A stretch of DNA of 55,512 nt from Aggregatilineales bacterium. Its GTDB lineage: Bacteria; Chloroflexota; Anaerolineae; Aggregatilineales; Ch27. Shown piece by piece: positions 18,986 to 25,941 of this stretch. A program made the position numbers and the translations under genes. Positions within the stretch are counted from its first letter, which is position 1, and the number at the start of each line of letters is the position of its first letter. The stretch lies in contig JARKNX010000204.1 in NCBI GenBank assembly GCA_029976025.1, positions 1 through 55,512 on the forward strand, read 5' to 3'. The notes under the pieces are model-generated. The model was given only the letters and a program-made list of their open reading frames with translations, did no database searches and was not told the origin of the DNA.

Positions 18986-20064
18986 CGCTCGCCCCCCTCA
19001 TTCCGCAGGGAGACAGCGTGTCCCCCGCGCGCTGATTCCTGAGCAGCCAGCGCGAAGCGCAAAATCTCGCGGCCTTCCCAGGCGGTCAGGCTGGGCGGCT
19101 CGCCTTTGAAGAAGGCATCGATAAAATGTCGGGTCGAATTGATGAAGGAGTGTTCCCAGCCGACCGGCATATCGGAATAAGTGAAGGTCCGCTGGTCGCG
19201 ATACATGACCACCGGCGGCACGTCCATCATCTTGCCGTGCCCGCGCGTGATCCAGATGACCCCCTTCGTGCCGGTAATTTCGATGCGGTCATCCTGAGCG
19301 TAATGGGCCGTATCGAGGATCATATCGGAGGAGCGCACGACCTCCAGCGAGCCGTAGCGGTTGCCGGGGAACTTCCAGGAGACGATGGCCGGCGAATCGA
19401 TTATGAAGCCGGGCGCGATCTCGGTCTCGCCGATCCAGGCGTGGACCTCATCAGCCAGCCCCATGAAGTGCCAGGCCAGCGAAAACTTGTGATGGCCGTC
19501 GTCGAAGACCAGCGGCCCGCCGCCGCATTCCTGCTGGTTGAAGCGCCAGGCCAGGGCGGAATGGGGCACCTGCCACTCGTTCGGGCTGCTGGCCGCGTTG
19601 CTCTTGATCCGGATGGTCAGCGGGTCGCCAATCTCCCCCGCCTCAATCAGAGCTTTGGCCCGCTGCACCGGCGGGTAAAAGATGAAGTTCTCGAAGACCT
19701 TGAAGATGACGCCGGCATCCTTAGCCGCGGCAATCATGGCGTCCGCTTCGGCCACGGACAGAGCCATCGGCTTCTGGAGCGAGATGTGCTTGCCCGCCTG
19801 CGCGGCATCCAGCGTCGCCTGGTAGTGGAGGTGGTGCGGCAGGAGAATCTCCACCAGGTCCACCTCCGACAGGGCCAGCAGATCGTGATAGCTGGCGAAG
19901 ATACGATCGGGCGGGACACCCCAGGCGGCGCCGCGAGCCTGGGCAATCTCGAGGTTGGCATCACAGACAGCGGTGATGCGGGCACGCTTGTTGGCGAGAT
20001 ACTCGATGGCGTGTAGATCGGAAATGCGGCCAGTGCCGATGAAACCTACTCGCAGTTCGTCCAT
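18982..20064 (-). CDS. Gfo/Idh/MocA family NAD(P)-dependent oxidoreductase
   Basis: A 360-residue protein starting at ATG 20064 with GGAG upstream. The Rossmann motif GFIGTG (7-12) lies at the N-terminus. The EKP motif of the family appears as QKP (near 95-97), and the C-terminal beta-sheet domain carries GPLVFDDGHHKFSLAWHF with a likely catalytic HxxD-like cluster. Family members oxidise inositols, sugars or their acids. It is the first gene of the minus-strand operon, 11 bp downstream of an IclR-type operator, so it should perform the first intracellular step. The 18982-18985 overlap couples it to the ThDP enzyme. Confidence 0.87.
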   Translation of the reverse strand: MDELRVGFIGTGRISDLHAIEYLANKRARITAVCDANLEIAQARGAAWGVPPDRIFASYHDLLALSEVDLVEILLPHHLHYQATLDAAQAGKHISLQKPMALSVAEADAMIAAAKDAGVIFKVFENFIFYPPVQRAKALIEAGEIGDPLTIRIKSNAASSPNEWQVPHSALAWRFNQQECGGGPLVFDDGHHKFSLAWHFMGLADEVHAWIGETEIAPGFIIDSPAIVSWKFPGNRYGSLEVVRSSDMILDTAHYAQDDRIEITGTKGVIWITRGHGKMMDVPPVVMYRDQRTFTYSDMPVGWEHSFINSTRHFIDAFFKGEPPSLTAWEGREILRFALAAQESARGGHAVSLRNEGGER

Positions 20065-20074
20065 ATGATCTCCA

Positions 20075-20091
20075 GTTGTTTATTATGCAAC
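20075..20091 (-). promoter_or_regulatory. IclR-type operator before the catabolic operon
   Basis: A 17-nt site GTTGTTT-ATT-ATGCAAC with the same geometry (7-3-7) as the perfect site at 21017-21033; each half differs from it at one base. It overlaps a CATAAT-like -10 on the minus strand (20082-20087), 11 bp before the start codon of the oxidoreductase gene. Confidence 0.65.
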
Positions 20092-20151
20092 ATCGTTGCG
20101 TCTATAGAACCTACAGGAAGCGTGCCTGGGCACGCTTCCTGCTGCTCAACA

Positions 20152-20889
20152 TTACCTGAAGCTCAGTCGATCGGAGAGGTCCTTGCCGACCTCCATGACG
20201 ATACGGGCTATCTCTGGCACACGTTCCAGGCTCATCCGCCCCGCCGGGCCAGAGACGCCGATCGCCCCCACTACTTTACCGCGGTAATCATACACCGGGA
20301 CGGCCACACAGCGCACGCCGTACTCGTACTCCTCGTCATCAACGGCGTACCCCTGGCGGCGCGTCTGCTCCAGATGTACCCGGAGCGTGTCCGCATCAAC
20401 GATGGTGCGGGCTGTGAACGCCTTCATCTGCTGGGGCTGAGGCAGGTTGCCGAAGGTCATCAGGGCTTTGCCCAGAGCCGTACAATGCAGCGGAGCGATT
20501 GTCCCGACTCCGGTCGTTGCCCGCAGCGTAGCCGGCGATTCAACCTGGTCGATATAGAGCGCCCCACCCTGGGCCAGGATCGCCAGATGCGCCCCTTCGC
20601 CGGTGCGATCCACCAGGCGATGCAGGAAGGGTTTGGCCTGTTCTCGGAGCGGCATCCGCGTCAGCAAGTAGCGGCTGAGGGTGACGACCTTGGGGCCGAG
20701 CCGGTAACGGCGGGTCGTGGCATCCTGCTCGGCGAAGCCGTAAGTAGCCAGGGTGCCCATCAGGCGCGAAGCGGTGCTCTTATCAACCCCGATCTGCTCG
20801 GCGAGTTCAGTGATGCCCATCCCCCCCTCAGCCAGGGCGATCAGTTCCATCATCTTCAGCCCGCGTGCGAGTGACTGAATTTCCGCCAA
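20152..20889 (-). CDS. IclR family transcriptional regulator
   Basis: A 245-residue regulator. I prefer the TTG start at 20887-20889, since it has AGGGA seven bases upstream and gives the usual IclR start (LAEIQSLARGL). A longer reading from 20961 would place its start inside the operator and promoter. Residues about 15-65 hold the winged-helix motif (MGITELAEQIGVDKSTASRLMGTL). Residues about 85-245 form the effector-binding GAF-like domain. It is convergent with nothing and divergent from the sugar transporter. Its promoter and three similar operators imply self-regulation and control of both the catabolic and transporter operons. The ligand is probably an intermediate of that pathway. Confidence 0.88.
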   Translation of the reverse strand: MAEIQSLARGLKMMELIALAEGGMGITELAEQIGVDKSTASRLMGTLATYGFAEQDATTRRYRLGPKVVTLSRYLLTRMPLREQAKPFLHRLVDRTGEGAHLAILAQGGALYIDQVESPATLRATTGVGTIAPLHCTALGKALMTFGNLPQPQQMKAFTARTIVDADTLRVHLEQTRRQGYAVDDEEYEYGVRCVAVPVYDYRGKVVGAIGVSGPAGRMSLERVPEIARIVMEVGKDLSDRLSFR

Positions 20890-20945
20890 CGGAGAATCCC
20901 TATCATGAGCGAAAAGCCGAAGGTTATTTTTCCAACGTTCCGATT

Positions 20946-20962
20946 GTTGGGAATTATACAAC
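20946..20962 (-). promoter_or_regulatory. IclR-type operator over the iclR promoter
   Basis: A 17-nt site GTTGGGA-ATT-ATACAAC; the right half is identical to the perfect site at 21017-21033 and the left half matches at 4 of 7. It covers the minus-strand -10 hexamer of the regulator gene, at the same position within the operator as at 20075-20091. Confidence 0.6.
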
Positions 20963-20981
20963 TACCTGTCCGGTCTGTCAA
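20953..20981 (-). promoter_or_regulatory. Consensus sigma-70 type promoter of the iclR gene
   Basis: On the minus strand a perfect TTGACA (20976-20981) is followed by exactly 17 bp and a perfect TATAAT (20953-20958). It points toward the regulator gene, and the operator at 20946-20962 overlaps the -10, fitting autorepression. Confidence 0.85.
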
Positions 20982-20997
20982 TCAATAAATCTGCTTG

Positions 20998-21026
20998 TTG
21001 ACAATGACAGAACGCTGTTGTATGCT
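20998..21026 (+). promoter_or_regulatory. Plus-strand promoter of the sugar transporter operon
   Basis: A perfect TTGACA (20998-21003) is followed by 17 bp and TATGCT (21021-21026). The -10 sits inside the IclR-type palindrome, so regulator binding would block it. It would start transcription about 430 bp before the binding-protein gene. Confidence 0.75.
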
Positions 21027-21035
21027 ATACAACAG
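21015..21035. promoter_or_regulatory. Perfect IclR-type operator palindrome
   Basis: A 9-bp perfect inverted repeat (CTGTTGTAT / ATACAACAG) with a 3-nt spacer; its 17-nt core is GTTGTATGCTATACAAC. It overlaps the -10 of the transporter promoter. A weaker look-alike begins 20 bp upstream at 20997, about two helical turns away. Confidence 0.75.
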
Positions 21036-21470
21036 TAAGGACGTGCTCTCCTGTACTTCAAAGGCGTTTGTGTCCCAAACCGGAACGGTATGAGCCAGAA
21101 ACTGCGGGCAGTCCGCCAGACATCTCCCCTCATCATCCTGCCTCCGGATGCCAGATTCATCTACCACAGGCTCAGAGTGAGCCTGCCTCCCTCCCTATCG
21201 TTCGCGCACTCAGGGCATGGTTATCTCGCCGTCAGCCGCCCTGACCGGCTGATGGCAGAAATGGCCGCTGCCAGAAAGGAACTGCCCCGATCCCCATCCT
21301 GTCAGGCAGGCAGTCCGGTTGCCAGTCAGGCCAGCCCGAAAAGGGGGGCATTCCCCGCTGGCGGGCCCGGCCCTATATCGATCAGGTTGCGTTGTTATCC
21401 AGAAGGCCCGTCTCATTTGTGAGCGGGCGCCTGGGTGAATTGAAGAGCTTAGCCCTTAAGGAGTGTATCT
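21036..21470 (+). other. Long untranslated leader before the transporter genes
   Basis: No gene with supporting features is seen in these 435 bp. A short frame at 21090-21422 has no homology I recognise and no ribosome-binding site. A hairpin at 21406-21428 (GCCCG, bulge, CTCA / TGAG, CGGGC with a 4-nt loop) lies about 30 bp before the AAGGAG site. It has no T-run. It may be a leader control element or an mRNA stabiliser. Confidence 0.4.
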
Positions 21471-22733
21471 ATGAAACGCCTTGCTGTACTGCTGGTGCTG
21501 GTTATGCTGGTTACGTTTATCGTGCCCACCATGGCTCAGGGACAGGAAACCTCGGTCACGGTCATGCACTACTTCAGCGACTCGCTGGGGCGGACCGCGA
21601 TTAACGAGGTCTTCGGAGCCTTCCAGGAAGAAACGGGTATCACCGTCTTCGATAACCCGCTCGGTCACGAGGACTTCAAGACCACCGTCCTGGTCATGGC
21701 CGCCGGCGGCGACCTGCCCGATCTGTTCTCCTACTGGGCCGGCGCACGCACCCAGTTCGTGGTGGACAGCGGCAGTCTGGCGCCCATCGACGATATGTGG
21801 GCCGCAGCTAACCTGGATGAAGTCGTCCCGGCTTCCATCGCTCAGGGCGCGACCATCTACAACGGGCAGCATTACCTGATCCCGTTCGGCTATCACTATG
21901 CCGGGTTCTTCTATAACCCGCAGGTTCTGGCCGATGCCGGCATCACCGAACTTCCCAAGACCTGGGATGAGTTCAAGGCTATGTGCGATACCCTGGTTGC
22001 CGCCGGTGTGTCGCCGGTCGCCCTCGGCTCGATGAACCGCTGGCCGGCGCAGTTCTGGTTCGACTACCTCCTGCTGCGGACCGCCGGTCCGGAATATCGC
22101 CAGGCCCTGATGGCCGGCGAGGCGTCTTACACCGATCCTGAGGTAGTGCGGGCGATGGAGCTGTGGAAGGAACTGGTGGATGCCGGTTACTTCGTCCCCG
22201 ATGCCAACGCCTATGACTGGACCGACGCCGCCGACCAGGTGGCCAATGGCGAAGCAGCCATGACCCTGATGGGCACCTGGATCACCGGCTACTGGAACGG
22301 CAACGGCCTCGTCCCGGTGGAAAACTACGACTTCTTCCCCTTCCCTGTTATTGATGAAGGTGTGCCCGTCGCATCAGTCGGCCCGGTGGACGGCTTCGTG
22401 ATGTCGGCCAACGCTCGCCATCCTAACAGCGCGCGGGCTTTGCTGACCTACCTGCTGACCAACACCGACGCGCAGGCTACCTGGGCTATCGGCCAGGGCG
22501 CGCTCTCACCCAACATGAACGTCGATCCGTCGATCTACAACGACGTGATGCACCGCGCGGGCGAGGTGGTGGCTGCTTCTGAGGCCTTCGCCTTCAACTA
22601 CGACCTGGCGACCACACCGCCCATGGCCGAAGGCGGCCTGGACATGTTCGCCCAGTTCATGAACAACCCCAGCGGCTACATGAGCTACCTGGAAGCGACG
22701 CAGGCTGTCGCCAACGAGGTATTCGGGGAATAA
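21471..22733 (+). CDS. Sugar ABC transporter substrate-binding protein (family 1)
   Basis: A 420-residue protein from ATG 21471 with AAGGAG upstream. Residues 1-23 are a signal peptide (KR, hydrophobic core, cleavage near AQG) with no lipobox Cys. The rest is a two-lobed family-1 extracellular solute-binding protein with Trp/Tyr-rich sugar-contact segments (YWAGARTQF, LGSMNRWPAQFWFDYL, MTLMGTWITGYW). It heads an operon with two MalF/MalG-type permeases and lies under the IclR-type operator. It should therefore bring in the substrate handled by the minus-strand catabolic operon. Confidence 0.9.
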   Translation: MKRLAVLLVLVMLVTFIVPTMAQGQETSVTVMHYFSDSLGRTAINEVFGAFQEETGITVFDNPLGHEDFKTTVLVMAAGGDLPDLFSYWAGARTQFVVDSGSLAPIDDMWAAANLDEVVPASIAQGATIYNGQHYLIPFGYHYAGFFYNPQVLADAGITELPKTWDEFKAMCDTLVAAGVSPVALGSMNRWPAQFWFDYLLLRTAGPEYRQALMAGEASYTDPEVVRAMELWKELVDAGYFVPDANAYDWTDAADQVANGEAAMTLMGTWITGYWNGNGLVPVENYDFFPFPVIDEGVPVASVGPVDGFVMSANARHPNSARALLTYLLTNTDAQATWAIGQGALSPNMNVDPSIYNDVMHRAGEVVAASEAFAFNYDLATTPPMAEGGLDMFAQFMNNPSGYMSYLEATQAVANEVFGE

Positions 22734-22870
22734 CAGCGGGGAAGCCCGCCTGAAAAATTCTTGTGGGGCGGCAGATTACCTGCCGCTCCACAGGCTTTGT
22801 TGCCATCGAATCTGACAGATAAGATCGCCTGTGAAGCCAGACATCAAAGCCGGCTGGGGAGGTTCTACTC

Positions 22871-23752
22871 GTGGTTAGATCGCGACGTCTGTGGACCGCC
22901 GGGTTGCTCGCGGTCCCGCTCACTCTGTATATCATCATTGTGATCGCTCCCCTGCTGTATTCGTTTTTCTTCAGCCTGACCGACTGGAACGGCTTCAACC
23001 CGGAATATAACTTCGTCGGGCTGAAGAACTTCGAGCGCGTCTTCAGCGATCCGCTGTTCAGCAACGCCATCAAGAACACCGTCATCTGGATGGTTGTGGC
23101 GCTGACTGTCCCCGTTGTGGGCGGGCTGGCCCTGGCTCTGCTGCTTCACGAGGGCATCCGCTTCGCCAACCTGTACAAATCCCTGTTCTACCTGCCTATC
23201 TGCCTGTCCCTGGCTGTCATCGGGCAGATCTGGATCTGGATTTACCAGCCTCGCTGGGGGCTGCTGAACCTGACGCTGGAGGGCCTGGGCTTGGGCGGCG
23301 CAACCCGCGCCTGGCTGGCCGACCCCGATGTCGCGCTTGCTGCCGTCATTGTCGCCTGGGTGTGGCAGCAGCTCGGCCTGGGCATGGTCATCTTCCTGGC
23401 CGGCCTGACCTCCATCCCCACTGAGCTGACCGAAGCGGCGCAGATAGACGGCGCTAATTTCCGCCAGTCCCTGCGCCACGTGGTGGTTCCGCTGCTGGCC
23501 CCTTCAACGGTCGTGGTGGTGGCGCTGGCCGTCATTAATTCGCTCAAGAGCTTTGACATTGTGTATATCATGACCCGGGGCGGGCCGTTTCACTCCTCCG
23601 ACACCCTGGCCATGTTCATGTATAACGAATCGTTCAAGAAGTATTATATGGGCTATGGGAGCGCGATCTCGGTCGTGCTGTTCCTGATCGCGCTGGTAGT
23701 CATCGCCCTGTACTTCCGGCAGGTGCGAGCGCTGGAGCACCTCTATGACTGA
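22871..23752 (+). CDS. Sugar ABC transporter permease, MalF type
   Basis: A 293-residue permease from GTG 22871 behind GGGAGG. It has about six membrane spans (first at 9-32). The cytoplasmic EAA loop, EAAQIDGANFRQSLRHVVVP, lies near residues 189-208 and docks an ATPase. It overlaps the next permease by 8 bp, which fits tight co-translation. A gap of 137 bp after the binding-protein gene allows differential expression. No ATPase gene follows. Confidence 0.92.
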   Translation: MVRSRRLWTAGLLAVPLTLYIIIVIAPLLYSFFFSLTDWNGFNPEYNFVGLKNFERVFSDPLFSNAIKNTVIWMVVALTVPVVGGLALALLLHEGIRFANLYKSLFYLPICLSLAVIGQIWIWIYQPRWGLLNLTLEGLGLGGATRAWLADPDVALAAVIVAWVWQQLGLGMVIFLAGLTSIPTELTEAAQIDGANFRQSLRHVVVPLLAPSTVVVVALAVINSLKSFDIVYIMTRGGPFHSSDTLAMFMYNESFKKYYMGYGSAISVVLFLIALVVIALYFRQVRALEHLYD

Positions 23753-24635
23753 TATAACCGCCACACTGAAGCCAGACCCCGTTTCCGCCGCCGGCTCCCG
23801 CCCGACACGCTGGCGCCGGGGGGTTCGCATCACGCTCTATGTCCTGCTGACGGCGCTGGTGATCGCCTACTCCATGCCCGGCATCGGCGTGCTCATCACT
23901 TCCATGAAGACCAACGCCCAGATATCTGCCGAAGGACTGTGGTCTCTGCCGAACAGCCTGATGCTGGATAACTACCGGGAAGCCTGGGTGAGCGGCAATG
24001 TCAGCACCTACACCGTGAATTCCTTCCTGGTCACCATCCCGGCGACGCTGCTCTCCATTCTTATGGGGGTGCTAACCGGATATGTGTTCAGCAAGCTCCC
24101 CTTCCGGGGGAGCGAGATGCTGTTCATCTTCATCGTGGCCGGCATGTTCTTCCCGCCTCAGATCGTGCTCGTCCCTCTGTTCCGCCTGTTCAACACCATC
24201 GGCCTCTATGACACCCTGTGGCCGATGATCATCGTCCATATCGCCTTCGGGCTGCCGATCTGCACCCTGGTTATGCGCAACTTCTTTTCGGCAGTGCCGG
24301 GGGCCTTGCGCGAAGCGGCGATCATCGACGGCGCTAACGAGGGCCAGATTCTGCTCAAGGTGATGCTGCCGATCAGTCTGCCAGCGCTGGCTGTGCTGGC
24401 GACGCTGCAATTCACCTGGATCTGGAACGACTTCCTGTGGCCGCTGATCTTCACGCAGTCAGACGGCAACCGGACGATCATGGTCGGGCTGATCACGCTT
24501 AAGGGACAGTATTCGGTCGCCTGGGGAGTTCAGGGAGCCATGTCCGTGATCGCCAGCCTGCCGACGCTGTTCATCTTCATTTTCTTCCAGCGCTATTTCA
24601 TTCAGGGCCTGACCCTCGGCGCGGTCAAAGGATAA
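23745..24635 (+). CDS. Sugar ABC transporter permease, MalG type
   Basis: A 296-residue permease from ATG 23745, overlapping the MalF-type gene by 8 bp. It has an N-terminal cytoplasmic tail, six membrane spans and the EAA loop EAAIIDGANEGQILLKVMLP (near 186-205). The C-terminus ends FFQRYFIQGLTLGAVKG, typical of MalG-type proteins. It closes the operon, 25 bp before a strong terminator. It pairs with the preceding permease and needs an unlinked MsmX/MalK-type ATPase. Confidence 0.92.
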   Translation: MTDITATLKPDPVSAAGSRPTRWRRGVRITLYVLLTALVIAYSMPGIGVLITSMKTNAQISAEGLWSLPNSLMLDNYREAWVSGNVSTYTVNSFLVTIPATLLSILMGVLTGYVFSKLPFRGSEMLFIFIVAGMFFPPQIVLVPLFRLFNTIGLYDTLWPMIIVHIAFGLPICTLVMRNFFSAVPGALREAAIIDGANEGQILLKVMLPISLPALAVLATLQFTWIWNDFLWPLIFTQSDGNRTIMVGLITLKGQYSVAWGVQGAMSVIASLPTLFIFIFFQRYFIQGLTLGAVKG

Positions 24636-24659
24636 GCGCCGCTCCGTTCCATTCGCATC

Positions 24660-24689
24660 CCCGCCGGCCTCCGACCGGCGGGCTGTTTT
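24660..24689 (+). terminator. Intrinsic terminator of the IclR-controlled transporter operon
   Basis: A perfect 8-bp GC stem (CCCGCCGG / CCGGCGGG, 24660-24667 and 24675-24682) with a 7-nt loop is followed by CTGTTTT. Confidence 0.8.
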
Positions 24690-24788
24690 GATTCCCGCTG
24701 TGGCTGGTGCCGCGCGATATATCCCGGTCACTCCGCCGCCTGAATGCCCTTTTTCTACTGGCCGGGTCCAGCCGGCCAGCCAGCTTCC

Positions 24789-24817
24789 TTGACACGACAC
24801 CCGATATCATGTTATTT
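24789..24817 (+). promoter_or_regulatory. Promoter of the LacI-type regulator gene
   Basis: A perfect TTGACA (24789-24794) is followed by 17 bp and TTATTT (24812-24817). The region is AT-rich against a GC-rich background. The near-palindrome at 24824-24835 lies just downstream. Confidence 0.6.
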
Positions 24818-24823
24818 TTTTGA

Positions 24824-24835
24824 TGAAACGTTACA
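24824..24835. promoter_or_regulatory. LacI-type operator
   Basis: The 12-bp near-palindrome TGAAACGTTACA has the central CG and flanks typical of LacI/GalR-family operators. It sits just downstream of the regulator gene's promoter, so the regulator probably controls its own gene and the linked ADP-ribosylglycohydrolase gene. Confidence 0.6.
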
Positions 24836-24895
24836 GCAATAACGAAACATCGTCACCCCAGGCAAAACCCCTCTCCAATAACAATAAGGGAGCCT

Positions 24896-25921
24896 ATGGG
24901 TCCGGGATACCGCCCTACACTGAGAGACGTTGCGCGCCACGCCGGTGTCTCCGTCACCACTGTCTCTCAGGTCGTCAACGGTCGCACAGGCGGCAATATC
25001 CGCATCAGTGACGAGACTCGCCAGCGCGTCTGGGAGGCCGTCAACGCCCTCGGCTACACCCCTAACGCCAGCGCCCGCAGCCTGCGCACCCGCCGGACTG
25101 CGCTGCTGGCCATCCTCGTGCCGGACATCGCCAACCCGTTCTATCCCCAGTTGATACGCGGCCTGCAGGAAGTCGCTTCCACACACGCTTACGATCTGCT
25201 GGTCTACGACGCCGATGATTGCCCCCGGCGTGAACACGCTTTTGTGGAGGCCATCCTGCGGCGGCAGGTCGATGGCGTGGCCATGATCCCGTTCTACCTG
25301 CACCGCGAAGATATGGAGCGCATGACCCGGGCTGGCATCGCCGTCGCCATCATGTCCGGCGAGCCGTCATCAATACCCGGGGTGGACGTGCTCAAGGTCA
25401 GCGATGCTGACGCTCTGAGCGCCATGATCGGCCATCTGATCGGTAAGGGTCACCGCCGGATAGCTCACTTCAGCGGCAAGATAGATACATTCGCCGGAAA
25501 GAGTCGGCTGGAAAGATACCGTCACGCCCTGGCCAGCGCCGGCATCGCCTATGATGATGACCTGGTCTACTACGGAAACTTCCGTGCCGATTGTGTGCCC
25601 GGCCTGGTTGACGCCCTGCTCAGCAAGAGCGCCCCGCCCCCGACGGCCATCTTCGCCGCCAACGATGTGATGGCGATCGCCGCCATCCACGAGCTTACAC
25701 GGCGGGGCCTGCGTGTGCCGGCGGATATCGCCGTCTGTGGCTATGACAATATCCCCGAAGCAGCCACCATGATCCCGGCCCTGACCACGATTGATCAGAA
25801 TATGCTGTACGAAGGCCGGACGCTGGCGCGGTTCCTGGTGGAACGCATTGAAAGCGAGACGAAACTCGCCGAGCGAGTTGTCCCTTTTGAATTTCAATTG
25901 GTGCTCCGAGACAGCACCTGA
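24896..25921 (+). CDS. LacI family transcriptional regulator
   Basis: A 341-residue regulator from ATG 24896 with AAGGGAG upstream. Residues 6-50 are the LacI helix-turn-helix (PTLRDVARHAGVSVTTVSQV) and hinge. Residues 65-341 are the periplasmic-binding-like ligand domain, with the strand motifs LVPDIANPFYPQLIRGLQ, FAANDVMAIAAIHEL and VCGYDNIPEAATMIPALTTI. It lies 20 bp before the ADP-ribosylglycohydrolase-like gene and probably shares its transcript. A LacI-type operator is just upstream. It is expected to sense a sugar brought in by the following transporter. Confidence 0.92.
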   Translation: MGPGYRPTLRDVARHAGVSVTTVSQVVNGRTGGNIRISDETRQRVWEAVNALGYTPNASARSLRTRRTALLAILVPDIANPFYPQLIRGLQEVASTHAYDLLVYDADDCPRREHAFVEAILRRQVDGVAMIPFYLHREDMERMTRAGIAVAIMSGEPSSIPGVDVLKVSDADALSAMIGHLIGKGHRRIAHFSGKIDTFAGKSRLERYRHALASAGIAYDDDLVYYGNFRADCVPGLVDALLSKSAPPPTAIFAANDVMAIAAIHELTRRGLRVPADIAVCGYDNIPEAATMIPALTTIDQNMLYEGRTLARFLVERIESETKLAERVVPFEFQLVLRDST

Positions 25922-25941
25922 TCAGAAAGGCGAAAAATACT

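Noticed and set aside
20152..20961. Longer reading of the IclR gene from 20961
   Set aside because: Its start would lie inside the promoter and operator, and the TTG at 20889 has an AGGGA site and a typical IclR N-terminus.
21090..21422. A 110-codon frame in the leader of the transporter operon
   Set aside because: There is no ribosome-binding site, no recognisable domain and atypical composition; it was treated as leader sequence.
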